A DNA stretch of 64,000 nt from Heligmosomoides polygyrus polygyrus (GCA_947396885.1 OX377204.1:90778728-90842727), one strand, 5' to 3'. Shown: positions 23,401 through 28,799, counted from the stretch's first letter. Notes: a model not told the origin generated them from the letters alone. Made by a program: numbers and translations.

Positions 23401-23832
23401 CACGGTATGAGAAATGGCTCTGGAAGGTGTTCGTGGTTATCTTGAAGCGAACGAAGCAACTCAAAGAGTGAGAACTGAGTCTGACTAGCTATACTGCAAA
23501 GGTTCGAGGGAGAAAGATTGAGTTAATGATGCGCAATTGCGATTTCTAGCGTCCTCTCTTGAATTCAAACGGAATACTTGTCATGCTCCCGTCCACCTAC
23601 CCGTACAGTTGGCTACGCATTCTTTCTGATCGTTACGGAAGAATCCAGAGATGCATTGACAGCCTTCAACGCACATTGCTACACATGGTACCTGTAGTCG
23701 AAGTTATGATTTTCTCGATGAAGAGGAGAGAACGTGCGTTACTAACTGGCCCAGGTCTCGAGCACGATGGCTCGCATGCTGTTCCACAGGATTTGTACTC
23801 TTCATTCGTTGAGCAGTTGTTTGAGTCTTTTT
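536..23832 (-). CDS. Gene B: modular secreted TIL/cysteine-rich protein, nine exons visible, partial at both ends
   Basis: Spliced model read on minus: exons 23832-23747, 23691-23601, 23419-23282, 23244-23122, 16058-15961, 15810-15714, 11103-11002, 8712-8584 and 652-536, 981 coding bases in a continuous frame (about 326 codons). Domain order is TIL, short four-Cys module, six-Cys module, TIL, Pro/Asn linker, six-Cys module, six-Cys module. TIL domains are small extracellular serine-protease inhibitors held by five disulfides (Ascaris and hookworm inhibitors are of this type), so a secreted inhibitor-like or matrix role is inferred. The first visible exon starts mid-codon, so a signal-peptide exon must lie upstream; I did not find it between 23.8 and 38 kb. 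No stop is seen at the 536 end, so the gene continues left of the window. Joining the distant exons into one transcript is inferred from phase, strand and family, not shown by RNA. Confidence 0.7.
653..1280. other. Intronic sequence, nothing identified
   Basis: AT-rich intron of gene B. No open frame, tRNA or clear repeat boundary was seen here. Confidence 0.5.
1281..2145 (+). repeat. Interspersed repeat with internal 40-bp minisatellite, copy 1
   Basis: The left part (about 1291-1420, GCGATTGCTGGCGAACTAT) is followed by repeated units resembling GTAGGGATTCAGAAGACGTG with CTGAAGACGTCGTCCAACGT, poly-G runs, and an end reading GCCGTCGGACAGTGAACGT. The same order of blocks occurs reverse-complemented at about 21505-22200, so this is a dispersed family, not a local expansion. 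No transposase or reverse transcriptase frame is seen; it is probably a non-autonomous element. Confidence 0.7.
2146..2847. other. Intronic sequence, nothing identified
   Basis: AT-rich, no supported gene. A short plus-strand open frame at 2621-2806 has no recognisable features and is not called. Confidence 0.5.
2848..2918 (-). tRNA. tRNA-Gly(GCC)
   Basis: The minus strand gives a 71-nt cloverleaf: acceptor GCATCGG paired with CCGATGC plus discriminator A, D arm with GGTTCAGTGGTAGAATGC, anticodon loop CTGCCAC (anticodon GCC) on a CGCCT... stem, and T arm with GGTTCGATTCC. A TTTT run follows within a few bases, as expected for RNA polymerase III termination. It is transcribed away from the plus-strand tRNA at 3046. 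It decodes GGC/GGU glycine codons. A second identical gene lies at 6824-6894. Confidence 0.96.
3046..3117 (+). tRNA. tRNA-Gly(TCC)
   Basis: 72-nt plus-strand cloverleaf with acceptor GCGTCCG pairing with CGGACGC plus discriminator A, D arm GTGTAATGGTTAGCATG, anticodon loop CTTCCAA (anticodon TCC) on a GATGC/GCATT stem, and T arm GGTTCGATTCC. A T5 terminator starts at 3121. It reads GGA/GGG glycine codons. It is divergent from the GCC gene 127 bp upstream; the pair lies in a gene B intron. Confidence 0.95.
3118..3950. other. Intronic sequence, nothing identified
   Basis: No supported coding frame, RNA or element ends were found between the tRNA pair and the palindromic repeat at about 3951. 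Confidence 0.4.
3951..4910. repeat. Palindromic MITE-like element (TTTCACGTCAAATTG family), copy 1
   Basis: The left side has TTTCACGTCAAATTGAACAC (about 3969) and a nested ACCATTTCCAGGTCAAATTG (about 4107); the right end has GTCAATTTGACGTGAAAATG (about 4877-4900), so the ends are inverted. The interior is full of short direct and inverted blocks such as TCTTCCAAATCAAAACGAGC and TTTGAAATCAA. The same ends and interior blocks recur at 14510-15590 and 29095-30205. No protein is encoded; a non-autonomous DNA element is inferred. Confidence 0.65.
4911..5485. other. Intronic sequence, nothing identified
   Basis: Short frames at 4944-5255 (plus) and 5125-5373 (minus) have no recognisable domain. 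No element ends seen. Confidence 0.4.
5486..5912 (+). pseudogene. Penelope-like element, GIY-YIG endonuclease remnant (frameshifted)
   Basis: The first frame (5501-5734) contains GGVYIIICQGCGEEYFGET followed by ARPLHVRVKEH. The YII..C and YFGET core is the GIY-YIG endonuclease signature at the C terminus of Penelope-like retroelements, with the family-typical Cys residues nearby. A frame change near 5730 joins it to a second frame containing AARKALEAFWIHARDSN and NRKEECLYIT, which match the conserved end of the same domain. The reverse transcriptase half is absent, so this is a dead 5'-truncated copy. It is followed at 6095 by a hammerhead-like core, a feature known for the terminal repeats of Penelope-like elements. 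Confidence 0.85.
6095..6119 (+). ncRNA. Hammerhead-ribozyme-like core in Penelope-like 3' region
   Basis: The segment reads CTGAAGA, then a possible stem II GGCG/CGCC closing ATAC, then GAAAC. This fits the conserved hammerhead core CUGANGA-stem II-GAAA. Upstream CCTT...AAGG could form stem I. I could not place the cleavage-side strand of stem III with confidence, so self-cleavage is unproven. Penelope-like elements are known to carry hammerhead motifs in their terminal repeats, which agrees with the GIY-YIG remnant just upstream. Confidence 0.45.
6425..6570. repeat. MITE copy (ACAGCCGAAATTTCTGATAG family), diverged
   Basis: Blocks such as GCCGAAATTTCTGATAGAGC, TTGATAAGCCGC and TTAAATTGCTGTAAGT match the 8805-8975 element. 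The arms ACAGCCGAAAT and AGTTCGGCTGT are inverted, so it is palindromic. Confidence 0.6.
6824..6894 (-). tRNA. tRNA-Gly(GCC), second copy
   Basis: Identical over all 71 positions to the minus-strand gene at 2848-2918, including anticodon GCC and the TTTT-like downstream run (TGATGA after a short spacer; termination is less clear here). The flanking block up to 7093 is a diverged copy of 2919-3117, so it arose with its partner by segmental duplication. Complete identity of the tRNA body against diverged flanks suggests selection. Confidence 0.94.
7022..7093 (+). tRNA. tRNA-Gly body with anticodon TTC (altered copy or tRNA pseudogene)
   Basis: Nearly identical to the tRNA-Gly(TCC) gene at 3046-3117, but with two substitutions: base 7 G to T, which breaks the last acceptor-stem pair, and the middle anticodon base C to T, giving loop CTTTCAA and anticodon TTC (glutamate codons GAA/GAG). 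D arm, T arm GGTTCGATTCC and a T4 terminator at about 7097 are kept, so it may still be transcribed. A pseudogene is the simplest reading; a mis-decoding tRNA is possible. Confidence 0.85.
7258..7555 (+). mobile_element. tRNA-derived SINE, full-length copy
   Basis: The head reads GGCGCGGGTAGCGCAGTCAG with an A-box-like TAGCGCAGTNGG and a B-box-like GGTTCGGATTTCCC. The body contains GGTACCAGACTTGTCTGGGA and TTCATCGGCTGGCCACCGCA, and the 3' end GTAGAATGCGTGGCGCATCC runs into a repeated CCTTTATCCTTTATCC tail. This is one of about twenty copies of the same family on both strands in the window; it is moved by LINE machinery and encodes no protein. The matching short frames in many copies are shadows. 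Confidence 0.9.
7556..8455. other. Intronic AT-rich sequence, nothing identified
   Basis: Contains an ATTAATATT-rich stretch at about 7812-7865. No supported gene or element end. Confidence 0.45.
8459..8495. repeat. (AAAT)n microsatellite
   Basis: About nine AAAT units, about 90 bp downstream (gene B orientation) of the 8584 splice donor, mirroring the tract next to the 536-652 exon. Confidence 0.95.
8584..8712 (-). CDS. Gene B exon: Cys module
   Basis: On minus, acceptor TGCTTTAG precedes 8712 and GTAGTT follows 8584. The 129 bases read 2+126+1. The product runs NWSEPLNECSHIRCGGNTTC, then a middle ending NDCDGPQC and closing RPQCVPT. The pattern C-x4-C-x5-C-x8-C-x4-C-x5-C is the family six-Cys pattern with a longer fourth spacing. 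It most resembles the 536-652 exon. A glycosylation sequon NTT is present. Confidence 0.8.
8805..8975. repeat. Palindromic MITE, intact copy
   Basis: The ends GCTGGATTCATCAACGACAT and GTCATTGATGAATCTGGC are inverted repeats, and the inner arms TCAGCCGAAATTCCTGATAG and CTGTCAGGGATTTCGGCTG are also inverted. No coding capacity. A diverged relative lies at 6425-6570. Confidence 0.75.
9150..9745 (+). mobile_element. LINE fragment, C-terminal end (second RTE-like family)
   Basis: The open frame up to the stop at 9701-9703 encodes the last part of a LINE reverse-transcriptase protein. Recognisable blocks are LPAMCYATETWP, KSKYRWAGHLLRRKDDRW, and RPLGRPPTRWADSF, the same order as in other nematode RTE-like C termini (thumb region, then a basic tail). 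It differs from the intact LINE at 48290 and belongs with the remnant at 51459-52040. The stop is followed by an AAGT repeat tail (9734-9754). It is 5'-truncated; the true left edge is uncertain. Confidence 0.8.
9770..9905. repeat. Fragment of the CAAATTG-type palindromic element
   Basis: Repeated short blocks (AACATTC, CAAATGGACGC, TTCAAATTGAGTACC) resemble the interior of the 14510-15590 element. The ends are not preserved. Confidence 0.4.
9923..10213 (-). mobile_element. tRNA-derived SINE, full-length copy
   Basis: Reverse orientation: begins with the inverted tail GATAAAGGACGGCGTTACTC, contains TGGTACCAATTCACCGACCC, and ends with the tRNA-like head CTACTCGCGCCC. Confidence 0.9.
10480..10735 (-). 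mobile_element. tRNA-derived SINE, copy lacking the 5' head
   Basis: Reverse orientation with GGGATGCGCCACGCATTTTA, CAATGACTTGCCATGG and a GGAACCTGGTATCGAG end. The A-box part is missing, so it is truncated. Confidence 0.85.
11002..11103 (-). CDS. Gene B exon: Pro/Met/Asn-rich linker
   Basis: On minus, acceptor CTTTCAG precedes 11103 and donor GTAATT follows 11002. The 102 bases read 2+99+1, giving TAMPPGMSQPPNPFWNGSTS followed by HPMNMTNPVPVMG. No cysteine is present. Two N-glycosylation sequons (NGS, NMT) and the high proline content suggest an extended, glycosylated spacer between the TIL domain and the C-terminal modules. Phase and strand match the neighbouring exons. Confidence 0.65.
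11158..11410 (-). mobile_element. tRNA-derived SINE with internal deletion
   Basis: Reverse orientation, from AAAGGATAAAGGACGGGGTT to GCGCTACACGCGCCC. About 35 bp between the CTTCCCAGACAAG and TGGAAGACTTGG blocks is missing compared with other copies. Confidence 0.9.
11411..12240. other. Intronic sequence, nothing firmly identified
   Basis: No supported gene. A minus-strand Cys-rich stretch near 11655-11755 was examined and not called. Confidence 0.4.
12241..12660 (+). repeat. GC-rich repeat, possibly a Penelope-type terminal region
   Basis: GC-rich block including ACCTTCAGAAAGACGAGTTC and GTCGAAACGTCGGTCGCG. The arrangement AGA, short GACGA/GTCG hairpin, GAAACG is similar to the stem II-GAAA part of the hammerhead-like motif at 6095-6119, although the CUGANGA strand is degraded (CAGAAAG). 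A 95-codon frame (12368-12655) covers it but looks like a translated repeat. The assignment is tentative. Confidence 0.35.
12661..13483. other. Intronic, locally GC/CpG-rich sequence
   Basis: The stretch 13020-13250 is CpG-rich with many GTCGGAC/GCGACG words, unlike the AT-rich surroundings. A plus-strand frame at 13132-13548 runs through it and into a SINE remnant and shows no domain. It is probably a relic of a mobile element. Confidence 0.35.
13484..13710 (-). mobile_element. Degraded tRNA-derived SINE
   Basis: Reverse orientation remnants: CAAATGTCGTGGAGGCAACT, then GGATGGAAGCTTAGTTGGCC and TGGGCGG near 13635-13665. The middle is replaced by unrelated AT-rich sequence. Confidence 0.6.
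13711..14505. other. Intronic sequence, nothing identified
   Basis: AT-rich; the 60-codon frame at 14253-14435 has no recognisable feature. Confidence 0.4.
14510..15590. repeat. Palindromic MITE-like element (TTTCACGTCAAATTG family), longest copy
   Basis: The left end TTTTCACGTCAAATGGGACT (about 14509) and right end AACGTGAAAATGGTATAAC (about 15570-15588) are inverted. A further internal end TTCGACGTGAAAATGGTATT lies at about 15090, suggesting two nested or tandem units. Interior blocks (TTCAGTTTGATTCCAAAAGC, AGGAGCTCGTTTTGATTT) recur in the other copies. Confidence 0.7.
15714..15810 (-). CDS. Gene B exon: second half of TIL domain
   Basis: On minus, acceptor CTTCTTAG precedes 15810 and donor GTGAGT follows 15714; 97 bases read as 32 codons plus one base. 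The product is ACALMCGTPACQCHLGFYRN followed by STGQCVFDTDCE, giving cysteines 5 to 10 of a TIL domain with the typical CxC..GF.R motif. The C5-to-C6 loop is C-A-L-M-C. In TIL inhibitors the reactive bond lies just before the sixth cysteine, so P1 is predicted as Leu and P1' as Met, the arrangement I recall for the Ascaris chymotrypsin/elastase inhibitor. The domain is completed by the upstream exon at 15961-16058. Confidence 0.88.
15961..16058 (-). CDS. Gene B exon: first half of TIL domain
   Basis: On minus, acceptor CTTTAG precedes 16058 and donor GTGAGT follows 15961. The 98 bases read 2+96, ending in phase 0. The product runs GSTTTGPTQCSQNETFRPCS, then SLCEPTCANRMP, giving cysteines 1 to 4 of the TIL domain. 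A Thr-rich start (STTTGP) forms the spacer to the preceding module. A 150-bp intron separates it from the second half; the same phase-0 intron position is used in the other two TIL domains of the window. Confidence 0.88.
16059..16566. other. Intronic sequence with a GC-rich hairpin
   Basis: A hairpin TCCCACGC...GCGTGGGA lies at about 16478-16509. The frame 16167-16397 (plus) has no recognisable domain. Confidence 0.4.
16567..17763 (+). mobile_element. Mariner-like transposon, nearly full length, frameshifted transposase
   Basis: TA target sites flank short inverted ends (GGGTGTCCACAAAAAA on the left, TTTCCGGACACCC on the right). The transposase frame starts at ATG 16728, shifts once near 16755, and then stays open to 17740 (about 328 codons). 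Visible parts: HTH region LYEFESGHSAADAYRN, SFEDEPRSGQP linker, catalytic residues in VKGDEKRVLY, LLHDNTARKR and WPQSDYHLF, consistent with a DD34D mariner. The usual HDNARPH is changed to HDNTARK and SPDLAPSDYH to WPQSDYH, so activity is unlikely despite the long frame. It lies in a gene B intron on the opposite strand. Confidence 0.9.
17764..18518. other. Intronic sequence, nothing identified
   Basis: No supported gene; the minus frame at 17972-18349 has no domain that I recognise. Confidence 0.4.
18519..19450 (+). mobile_element. Degraded mariner-like transposon
   Basis: The left end ACGGTGTCTCAATAAAAAGT resembles a mariner inverted end. Translated fragments in several frames include a HTH-linker part, KCDEKWILYDNRRRSAQW at about 19008-19060 with the first catalytic Asp, VTVWWAVAGKAKH, and a DYDFFQHLYRHVKDE piece at about 19340-19385. 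Several deletions and stops break it. It is related to the better-preserved element at 33168-34430. The right end was not located. Confidence 0.8.
19569..19768. repeat. Palindromic MITE (GTGAGCAGCATTGGTAG family), copy 1
   Basis: The ends ATGTCGCGTACGTGAGCAGC and GCTGCTCACCTGCGCGACAT are inverted repeats enclosing CCACCATGGTACCAGCTGTA. The second copy at 28438-28632 has its interior in the opposite orientation. Confidence 0.8.
19773..21360. other. Intronic sequence, little identified
   Basis: Part of 20760-20890 (TTTACGTCTAATCGGACGCT, AAGCAGGTTTGACGCC) resembles the interior of the palindromic TTTCACGTC family. No coding exon of gene B was seen here. Confidence 0.4.
21361..22200 (-). repeat. 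Interspersed repeat with internal minisatellite, copy 2 (inverted)
   Basis: Reverse complement carries the same order of blocks as 1281-2145: GCTTTCTTTGAGCTTAGTCA, GGCGATTGCTGGCGAACTAT, several GACGTGC/GAAGACGTCGTC units, and the terminal ACTGCCGTCGGACAGTAAAC. It has more CACGTC-type units than copy 1. Confidence 0.7.
22458..22730 (+). mobile_element. tRNA-derived SINE
   Basis: From GGGCGCGTGTGGCGCAGTCG to GCGTGGCGCATCCCAAAAGG and a CCATCCTTTACC tail; small internal deletion near GCAATTCGGCC. Confidence 0.92.
23122..23244 (-). CDS. Gene B exon: six-Cys module
   Basis: On minus, acceptor CTTTCAG precedes 23244 and donor GTTGGT follows 23122. The 123 bases read 2+120+1. The product is PPQKTCANVKCPAGTVCQQD, then AFNCVMAPCPPGPPPKCVPK. 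The spacing C-x4-C-x5-C-x6-C-x4-C-x7-C is almost the same as the gene A exon at 61761-61883, including CVMAPCPPGPPPKCVPK, so the two exons are close paralogues across genes. A 37-bp intron separates it from the preceding exon. Confidence 0.88.
23282..23419 (-). CDS. Gene B exon: short four-Cys module with Thr/Pro tail
   Basis: On minus, acceptor CTTCCAG precedes 23419 and donor GTAAGT follows 23282. The 138 bases read 2+135+1. The product runs PFLIPCSSVHCPPGTMCLFR, then CQPDNETLAPSPTKGG and a Thr/Pro tail. The pattern C-x4-C-x5-C-x3-C followed by QxD is shared with the gene C exon at 43975-44082 and gene A exon at 54627-54731. An NET sequon is present. The intron to the next exon is only 37 bp. 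Confidence 0.85.
23601..23691 (-). CDS. Gene B exon: second half of TIL domain
   Basis: On minus, acceptor GACTACAG precedes 23691 and donor GTAGGT follows 23601; 91 bases, 30 codons plus one base. The product is VPCVAMCVEGCQCISGFFRN followed by DQKECVANCT, giving cysteines 5 to 10. The C5-C6 loop is C-V-A-M-C, predicting P1 Ala (elastase-like preference), unlike the Leu of the 15714-15810 domain. It lies 55 bp from its first half. Confidence 0.85.
23747..23832 (-). CDS. Gene B exon: first half of TIL domain (5'-most exon found)
   Basis: On minus, acceptor GCTTTCAG precedes 23832 and donor GTTAGT follows 23747. The 86 bases read 2+84 and end in phase 0. The product runs KDSNNCSTNEEYKSCGTACE then PSCSRPGP, cysteines 1 to 4 of a ten-Cys TIL domain. 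It starts with a split codon, so at least one exon precedes it; none was recognised between here and gene C at 38 kb. Confidence 0.85.
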
Positions 23833-24290
23833 CTGAAAGCTGTTGCTTTCAAATTTTCTTAAAAAGTGACGAATGAGCTTTCTAAGCCTATTTTAAAACG
23901 CACGGAAGCAAAAATTGGAGGTAGCACGGAATAAGGACATGATACTAAGATAAGGATAAATACGGCGTTAATCGACGGATCCATGCCCGTCGGTTGGCTG
24001 CCGCGATGCATTGTGAAGGTAAGAAGCATGGCGTCAAACAGAGGCATTGACTAACGCCGAGCTCTAACTTTTATTCGTTTAACTTGAATAAATGGCGAAA
24101 TTACTGTTATTACACCTGAAGGGATAAAAAAGTATGGGTGCAATCTCAATCGGAGGGGGGGGGGCACTCCATTATGAGTTGTTAATGGTAGCTATGCATC
24201 AATACATACAATTTGCATTACAACATGTGAAGGGCTTAGCTTACCAGATCCCCTCCCTTGGAAATGATCGAGCGTTGCGCTGAAACATTA

Positions 24291-25224
24291 CAAGGTGCAT
24301 AAAAAGTATTGACGCACCAAACGTAAACGTTAGAAATAACAACACACTGTAAAATTCAACAAGTTTATATACAAAATGTCAGCAATGATCTAGCAAACAG
24401 AATAGCATCACTTGTATTTTATATGGGCTTCTTCGCTGCGAATGCAGGGGCGAAGACGCTGAGGAAAGGCATCGACGGTGCGCCGCAAGTAGTCCACGTC
24501 GATTTCGTTCCATGCTTTGACCAGATCATCCTTCACTGACTTCATACTTATATGGGAAGTAGCGCAAGCCTTGTTCTCCAAAACATCCCATATAGAGCAA
24601 TTTAGCGGATTCAACTCCGATCTATACAGAGGCCATTCCTCTGCCGGAGTGAAGTCCTCCAAGCTGGCGCGGCAGCCGTACTGAACAATCCTCGACTTTG
24701 CGCAGGAGTCTAATCCTGCTGGAAGTCATACGGCTTACTCTCGAGGTGGGATTCGAGCCAGGGAACCAGCTTCTTCGTTAGAACATCAATACAGATAGTT
24801 CTACTGATCTATCTTCACTCCTGTATCCACGAAAGGGGGGGGGGGGGCGCTTGTGATAAATGCACAAACCATGATACTAGCCGGATGCGCCTCCCTTGCA
24901 GCGAGCCCTTCGTCAGAATTGGTATTTTGTAGGTCCTTGAAGGGTATGTAACACTTTTACAGGTTGAATGCACAAAAGTATCAAGTCACTGAAGGTCAAA
25001 GCATAGAACGAAGTCGACGTGGACTACTTGCGGCGCACCGTCGATGCCTTTCCTCGTCATCTTCGCCCCTGCATTCGCAGCAAAGAAGCCCATATAAAAT
25101 ACAGTGATGCTATTCTGTTCGCTAGATCATTATTGACATTTTGTATATAAACTTGTTAAATTTTGTAATGTGTTGTTTTTTCTAACGTTTGCGTTTAGTG
25201 CATCAATACTTTTTACGCACCCTG
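24291..25224. mobile_element. Fold-back Tc1-like element with duplicated transposase 3' ends
   Basis: TA sites flank the ends CAAGGTGCATAAAAAGTATT and AATACTTTTTACGCACCCTG, and about 230 bp at each side are inverted copies of one another (24291-24520 and about 24995-25224). On minus, 24408-24662 encodes the C-terminal end of a Tc1-like transposase: EEWPLYRSELNPLNCSIWDV (the PDLNPxDxxIWD region), ENKACATSH, DLVKAWNEIDVDYLRRTVDA. The right arm carries the same C-terminal codons in the opposite direction. The 5' half of the gene is missing, so it is non-autonomous. The centre holds unrelated sequence with a G13 run. Confidence 0.85.
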
Positions 25225-25250
25225 TAAAAAGATTTCATCGGTGCTTTGCA

Positions 25251-25266
25251 GGGGGGGGGGGGGGGG
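25251..25266. repeat. Poly-G run, 16 bases
   Basis: Longest of at least thirteen G or C runs of nine or more in the window; it lies 26 bp outside the Tc1-like element end. Confidence 0.95.
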
Positions 25267-25572
25267 AGGGGCACTATGCACTATGCACGGTTGTGATCCA
25301 AAACTCTATTTGCTTAGGAAAGAAATCGCAAACCGCTATCCACTAATTGATTAAGAACGTTTCTTTAACGAGTTTTTGAGGTTTTATAGCATTGTAATTG
25401 TTCCAGGTTTCTGTTCAATTTACTACGTTTTGATTACTCCCCCCCCCGACTAGGAAAGCAATTTAGAAAACCGATTTTGATATTGGAAGGACAGCAATTT
25501 ATAAGGTAGGCATATTTATATATTTATATGTTGTGGTGCATGTTGCACTTCTTTAAATATTGAAATGGAGTG

Positions 25573-25820
25573 CCCCCCCCCCGATTGGGATTGCACCAAA
25601 TTATGGTCACGCAGACAGTGTAAAAATATTAAGCTGGTACAAAAGGATTTGCAGCGACCAAAACTCTTGCGCCATGCGGGACTCAAACCCTGTAACAAAG
25701 CCTTGTTGCAACAGTTTATAAACTCTGTACGCTTGAAGCTTAGGGAAATACTGGGTGTGCAATGGCTCTGTAAGAAGGGTGTGGGTTCAAGTCCCGTCTG
25801 GCACTAGAGTTTTTGGTCGT
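25573..25820. repeat. Inverted tRNA-derived repeat pair
   Basis: The right arm reads GGGTTCAAGTCCCGTCTGGC then ACTAGAGTTTTGGTCG; the left arm is its inverse (CGACCAAAACTCTTGCGCCA, GCGGGACTCAAACCC). GGTTCAAGTCC is a B-box match, so the arms derive from a tRNA or tRNA-like SINE. A related piece is at about 62475-62520. The outer part has a C10 run. Confidence 0.55.
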
Positions 25821-25954
25821 TATACCATCTTTGTAAAGACAAATAACCTTTATAAAAGCCGCTCTAGACTTTAAAAAGCGTAAAGTATTAATAACGAAGT
25901 ATTATTTATTTATGAGACATCCTTTGTATTAATTAAACTGACGAAATGACATTT

Positions 25955-26110
25955 GGGCCCGGATTCATCAAGCCGTGGGTATAGGTAGAGATACCGTAAC
26001 GGAATCGTACTCGTTACCCGCAATGGGTAGCGGGTACAATTCGTATTCATGAAGGAATTCAGTTTATGACAAGAAGTGTAAAACCTGCAATATCGATTAT
26101 GATTCGTGTT
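25955..26110. repeat. Diverged repeat with GCGGGTA/TACCC words, part 1
   Basis: Blocks GCCCGGATTCATCAAGCCGT and ACCCGCAATGGGTAGCGGGT resemble, in inverted order, GCATATTTGCGGGTATGAGC and GCCTCTGGAGCCGAAAGCAT at about 26560-26605. The 26144-26365 MITE lies between them, which suggests an element interrupted by a second one. Confidence 0.4.
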
Positions 26111-26143
26111 CATTCATGAAAGGACAGGGCATGGTAGAACTTA

Positions 26144-26365
26144 GGGTCTGTTCACACTTCGCGACAAGAGCGACCCGTCGCCCGTGCAAAACATGCAAAT
26201 CGATTAAAACCGAGCGAGCGCCGCTGAAATGTGTTCATACTCGAGAGCTGTCGCTGTCGCTCCAGTCGCTCCAGTCGCCTGTTCATACTTCCCAAGTGCT
26301 GCGGACACTGCGCGCGCTGCGCTCTCGTCGCTCTTGTGCTGCCATCGCGAAGTACGAACAGGGGG
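26144..26365. repeat. Palindromic GC-rich MITE (GTTCACACTTCGCGAC ends)
   Basis: The ends GGGTCTGTTCACACTTCGCG and CGCGAAGTACGAACAGGGG are inverted, and the interior has repeated CGCTCCAGTCGC and GTTCATACTTC units. Open frames occur on both strands here because the palindrome has few stops; they are not genes. Class is uncertain; hAT-like is possible. Confidence 0.65.
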
Positions 26366-26639
26366 CTTAAGCCTCTCGCGAGAACAGCCAATCTCATTAG
26401 AGCGCCGATTTGTCAATGGGGTGCGGAAACCTCGCGGGTATGTGGATATACCCACGACGATCACCGAGGATCCTCTACCCACTGATATACCAACGATCTG
26501 GCAGGTAAGGTTTATCAAAAATGCCTCATTGTGGGTACGTCTACCACCTACATATATCCCGCATATTTGCGGGTATGAGCCGGCCTCTGGAGCCGAAAGC
26601 ATGAATCTCGGCGTAAAGGCAAGGAATTTCTAGTGGGTA

Positions 26640-27110
26640 TGCGGAGATGTATACTCGTATAATCGGCGAGTATCATCCACCTACCTGGACAAGGTATATG
26701 ATGAATGTCATATCGTGGTCAACTTTCTCCCTTCTTTCCTGCTTACCTCCGAGCTTCATCGTTGATGAATCCGTTCCCCGGTCTCCAACCAAGGAGTGCC
26801 AGTTTGGTACTCCTCTGAATAACAGTTCTCTATTAAGAGCTCGTCATCCACGTGCAATCTGTGCGCGTAGGATTTCACGCTCGCGGTGCAGTGCTATGCG
26901 GTGCATGGTAATGCATCAGTTATTCAATCGGATTATTCTGTTGTGGTGCTCTTCTGTTTGGTAGAACGTCACTTTTTATTCCAAGCTGCTACACCTATCA
27001 CAACAACTGGTACAGGAAACAGCTGACGCTGTTTCGCAAAACCCTGCTGCGAAAGGCGTAGAAAAGAATAAATAATCAGCCACGTGCATTCTGGATTCCC
27101 TGCAGCATTT
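26640..27110. other. No gene identified
   Basis: A plus-strand 105-codon frame (26647-26964) begins near a hydrophobic stretch but has no family match that I recognise and no clear splice context. Confidence 0.35.
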
Positions 27111-27111
27111 T

Positions 27112-27195
27112 CGTGAATCTGCATATGGCGCAGTAGACAGGAGGCGATAACACACCTCGAATGTGCTTCTCGTTCGTCTCTTCCCAGGCCAATAG
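27112..27195 (+). mobile_element. Degraded tRNA-derived SINE head
   Basis: ATATGGCGCAGTAGACAGGA and TCGTTCGTCTCTTCCCAGGC follow the SINE head order but with many changes. Confidence 0.5.
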
Positions 27196-27471
27196 TGTTT
27201 CACTGTAGTTTGGAAGTTTTGCATCAACATTCAATATGCCTCTACATGGCTCCAGTCGACCGATGTCGAAGTTTTCTCACCTCTCTTACTCGTTCACGTA
27301 AAAATTTAGAAACTTACGTGAGTATACCGAAAGTGGAGCGAGGACGCACAGGAGAAGTGCCTGAAATTACATGGCTGTTTAAGTGACACGCCCACTTTGT
27401 CAAGAGCGACTATCTTTATTTTGTATTATTGTTTTATGCAATAATGGCGTAGTATGACCAGATTTTGAGGG

Positions 27472-27745
27472 CGCGTGTGGCGCAGTCAGAGGAGGCGAGG
27501 GCTGTCGCGTGCGCCCGATATCAAGTTCCTGGTTCGGATTTCCCGCCCAGGCCAACCAAGCCTTCCATCCTTCCGGGGTCGGTTAATTGGTACCAGACGT
27601 GTCTGGAAAGGATAAAGTGCTAATATGTTCATCGGCTGGCCACCGCAAGCCATTGTATGGAATTCAAATCGCCTCCACGGTATCCCGTAGAAGTAGAATG
27701 CGTGGCGCATCCCAAAAAGGATTGGGTAACGCCGCCCTTTATTTA
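27472..27745 (+). mobile_element. tRNA-derived SINE
   Basis: From GGCGCGTGTGGCGCAGTCAG to GCGTGGCGCATCCCAAAAAG with a GCCCTTTATTTATTT tail; a 10-bp deletion after CATTGTATGG. Confidence 0.92.
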
Positions 27746-28437
27746 TTTTTATTGCTATTGTTTTGTAAAATGCTCCTGCCTACTGCTATAAAGGTATGTC
27801 TATGTGTGTCTTAGCACTTTAGGCATCCCTATGTTGTTCCTCAAATGAGAAGCTCCCAGATATCAGACGAACCTATGCGGAATGCGTGAAGGTGAGCTCC
27901 GCACCGCGTTTGGTGATTAACGTCTGGGAGAGGCATGCAGTGCCCAGATTTAAGACTATTCTAATCCTATGTCGTAGTAAAACAGCCTCTAACTTCTTCA
28001 CACGTATAAGTCAGCAGTTCGACATATGGCAAAACCAGGAACCGTAGCGCATTCCAAAGAAATCGATTGACGCTGAACTTTGTCGTCGTTAACCTCATCC
28101 GTTTTAATCCCCTTCTGTGCGACTCCCCGTTCGATACGTTTGATGAGGGCCGCGAGGCAAGCGGTGTCCTCTCTATCCCTAGAACGACAAAACTGGTTCT
28201 CTTTTCCGCTCTTACTCAGTCTAATCAAACCGGGATTTAGCTATCGAACTGTGAACTCAGCGGATAAGAGCTACGATAGAATTCAACGCATACACGTAGT
28301 TGGGAGGGTAGAACAGCAGACCTGCCGCTCTAGAATTTATTGTGAAGTCGCACTCGCTGGGGCTGAAGTCTACTCTAGTCTATGGACGTTGAATGTCACA
28401 AAAGCAGTAGGGAGGCGATGTCTGAAATCGCCAGTAT

Positions 28438-28632
28438 ATGTCGCATAGGTGAGCAGCATTGGTAGGTGGAAACGCTCAAACCAATCAGACCGCATGGAAT
28501 GGACATGGCGTTCAGAGTGGGCATGTACAGCTGGTACCATGGTGGGCTGGCATGCGTTCGGCCTGTGCTCTGTTTGGTTACTACTGGCTGCCGCGTTCCG
28601 ACCTACCAATGCTGCTCACCTACGCGACATGT
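28438..28632. repeat. Palindromic MITE (GTGAGCAGCATTGGTAG family), copy 2
   Basis: The ends ATGTCGCATAGGTGAGCAGC and GCTGCTCACCTACGCGACAT match 19569-19768, with the interior inverted relative to that copy. Frames on both strands (for example 28370-28609 minus and 28449-28700 plus) are shadows. Confidence 0.8.
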
Positions 28633-28799
28633 ACCGAATCGCCTTTGCAGTGCCTCTCTTCCATAGCAGGTCTAACCCACGGGAAATGGGAAGGAGATAG
28701 GAGGAAGGTTTGCTTTATCTCCAGGAATGAAGATAAAGCATACCTAGGGCGAGATGGGAAGATTTCCTTAACCAAAGTTTTCAGTGCGGTGAGGACAAG

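Noticed and set aside
26204..26633. Overlapping 130-codon frames on both strands
   Set aside because: They run through a palindromic GC-rich MITE with few stop codons; no domain.
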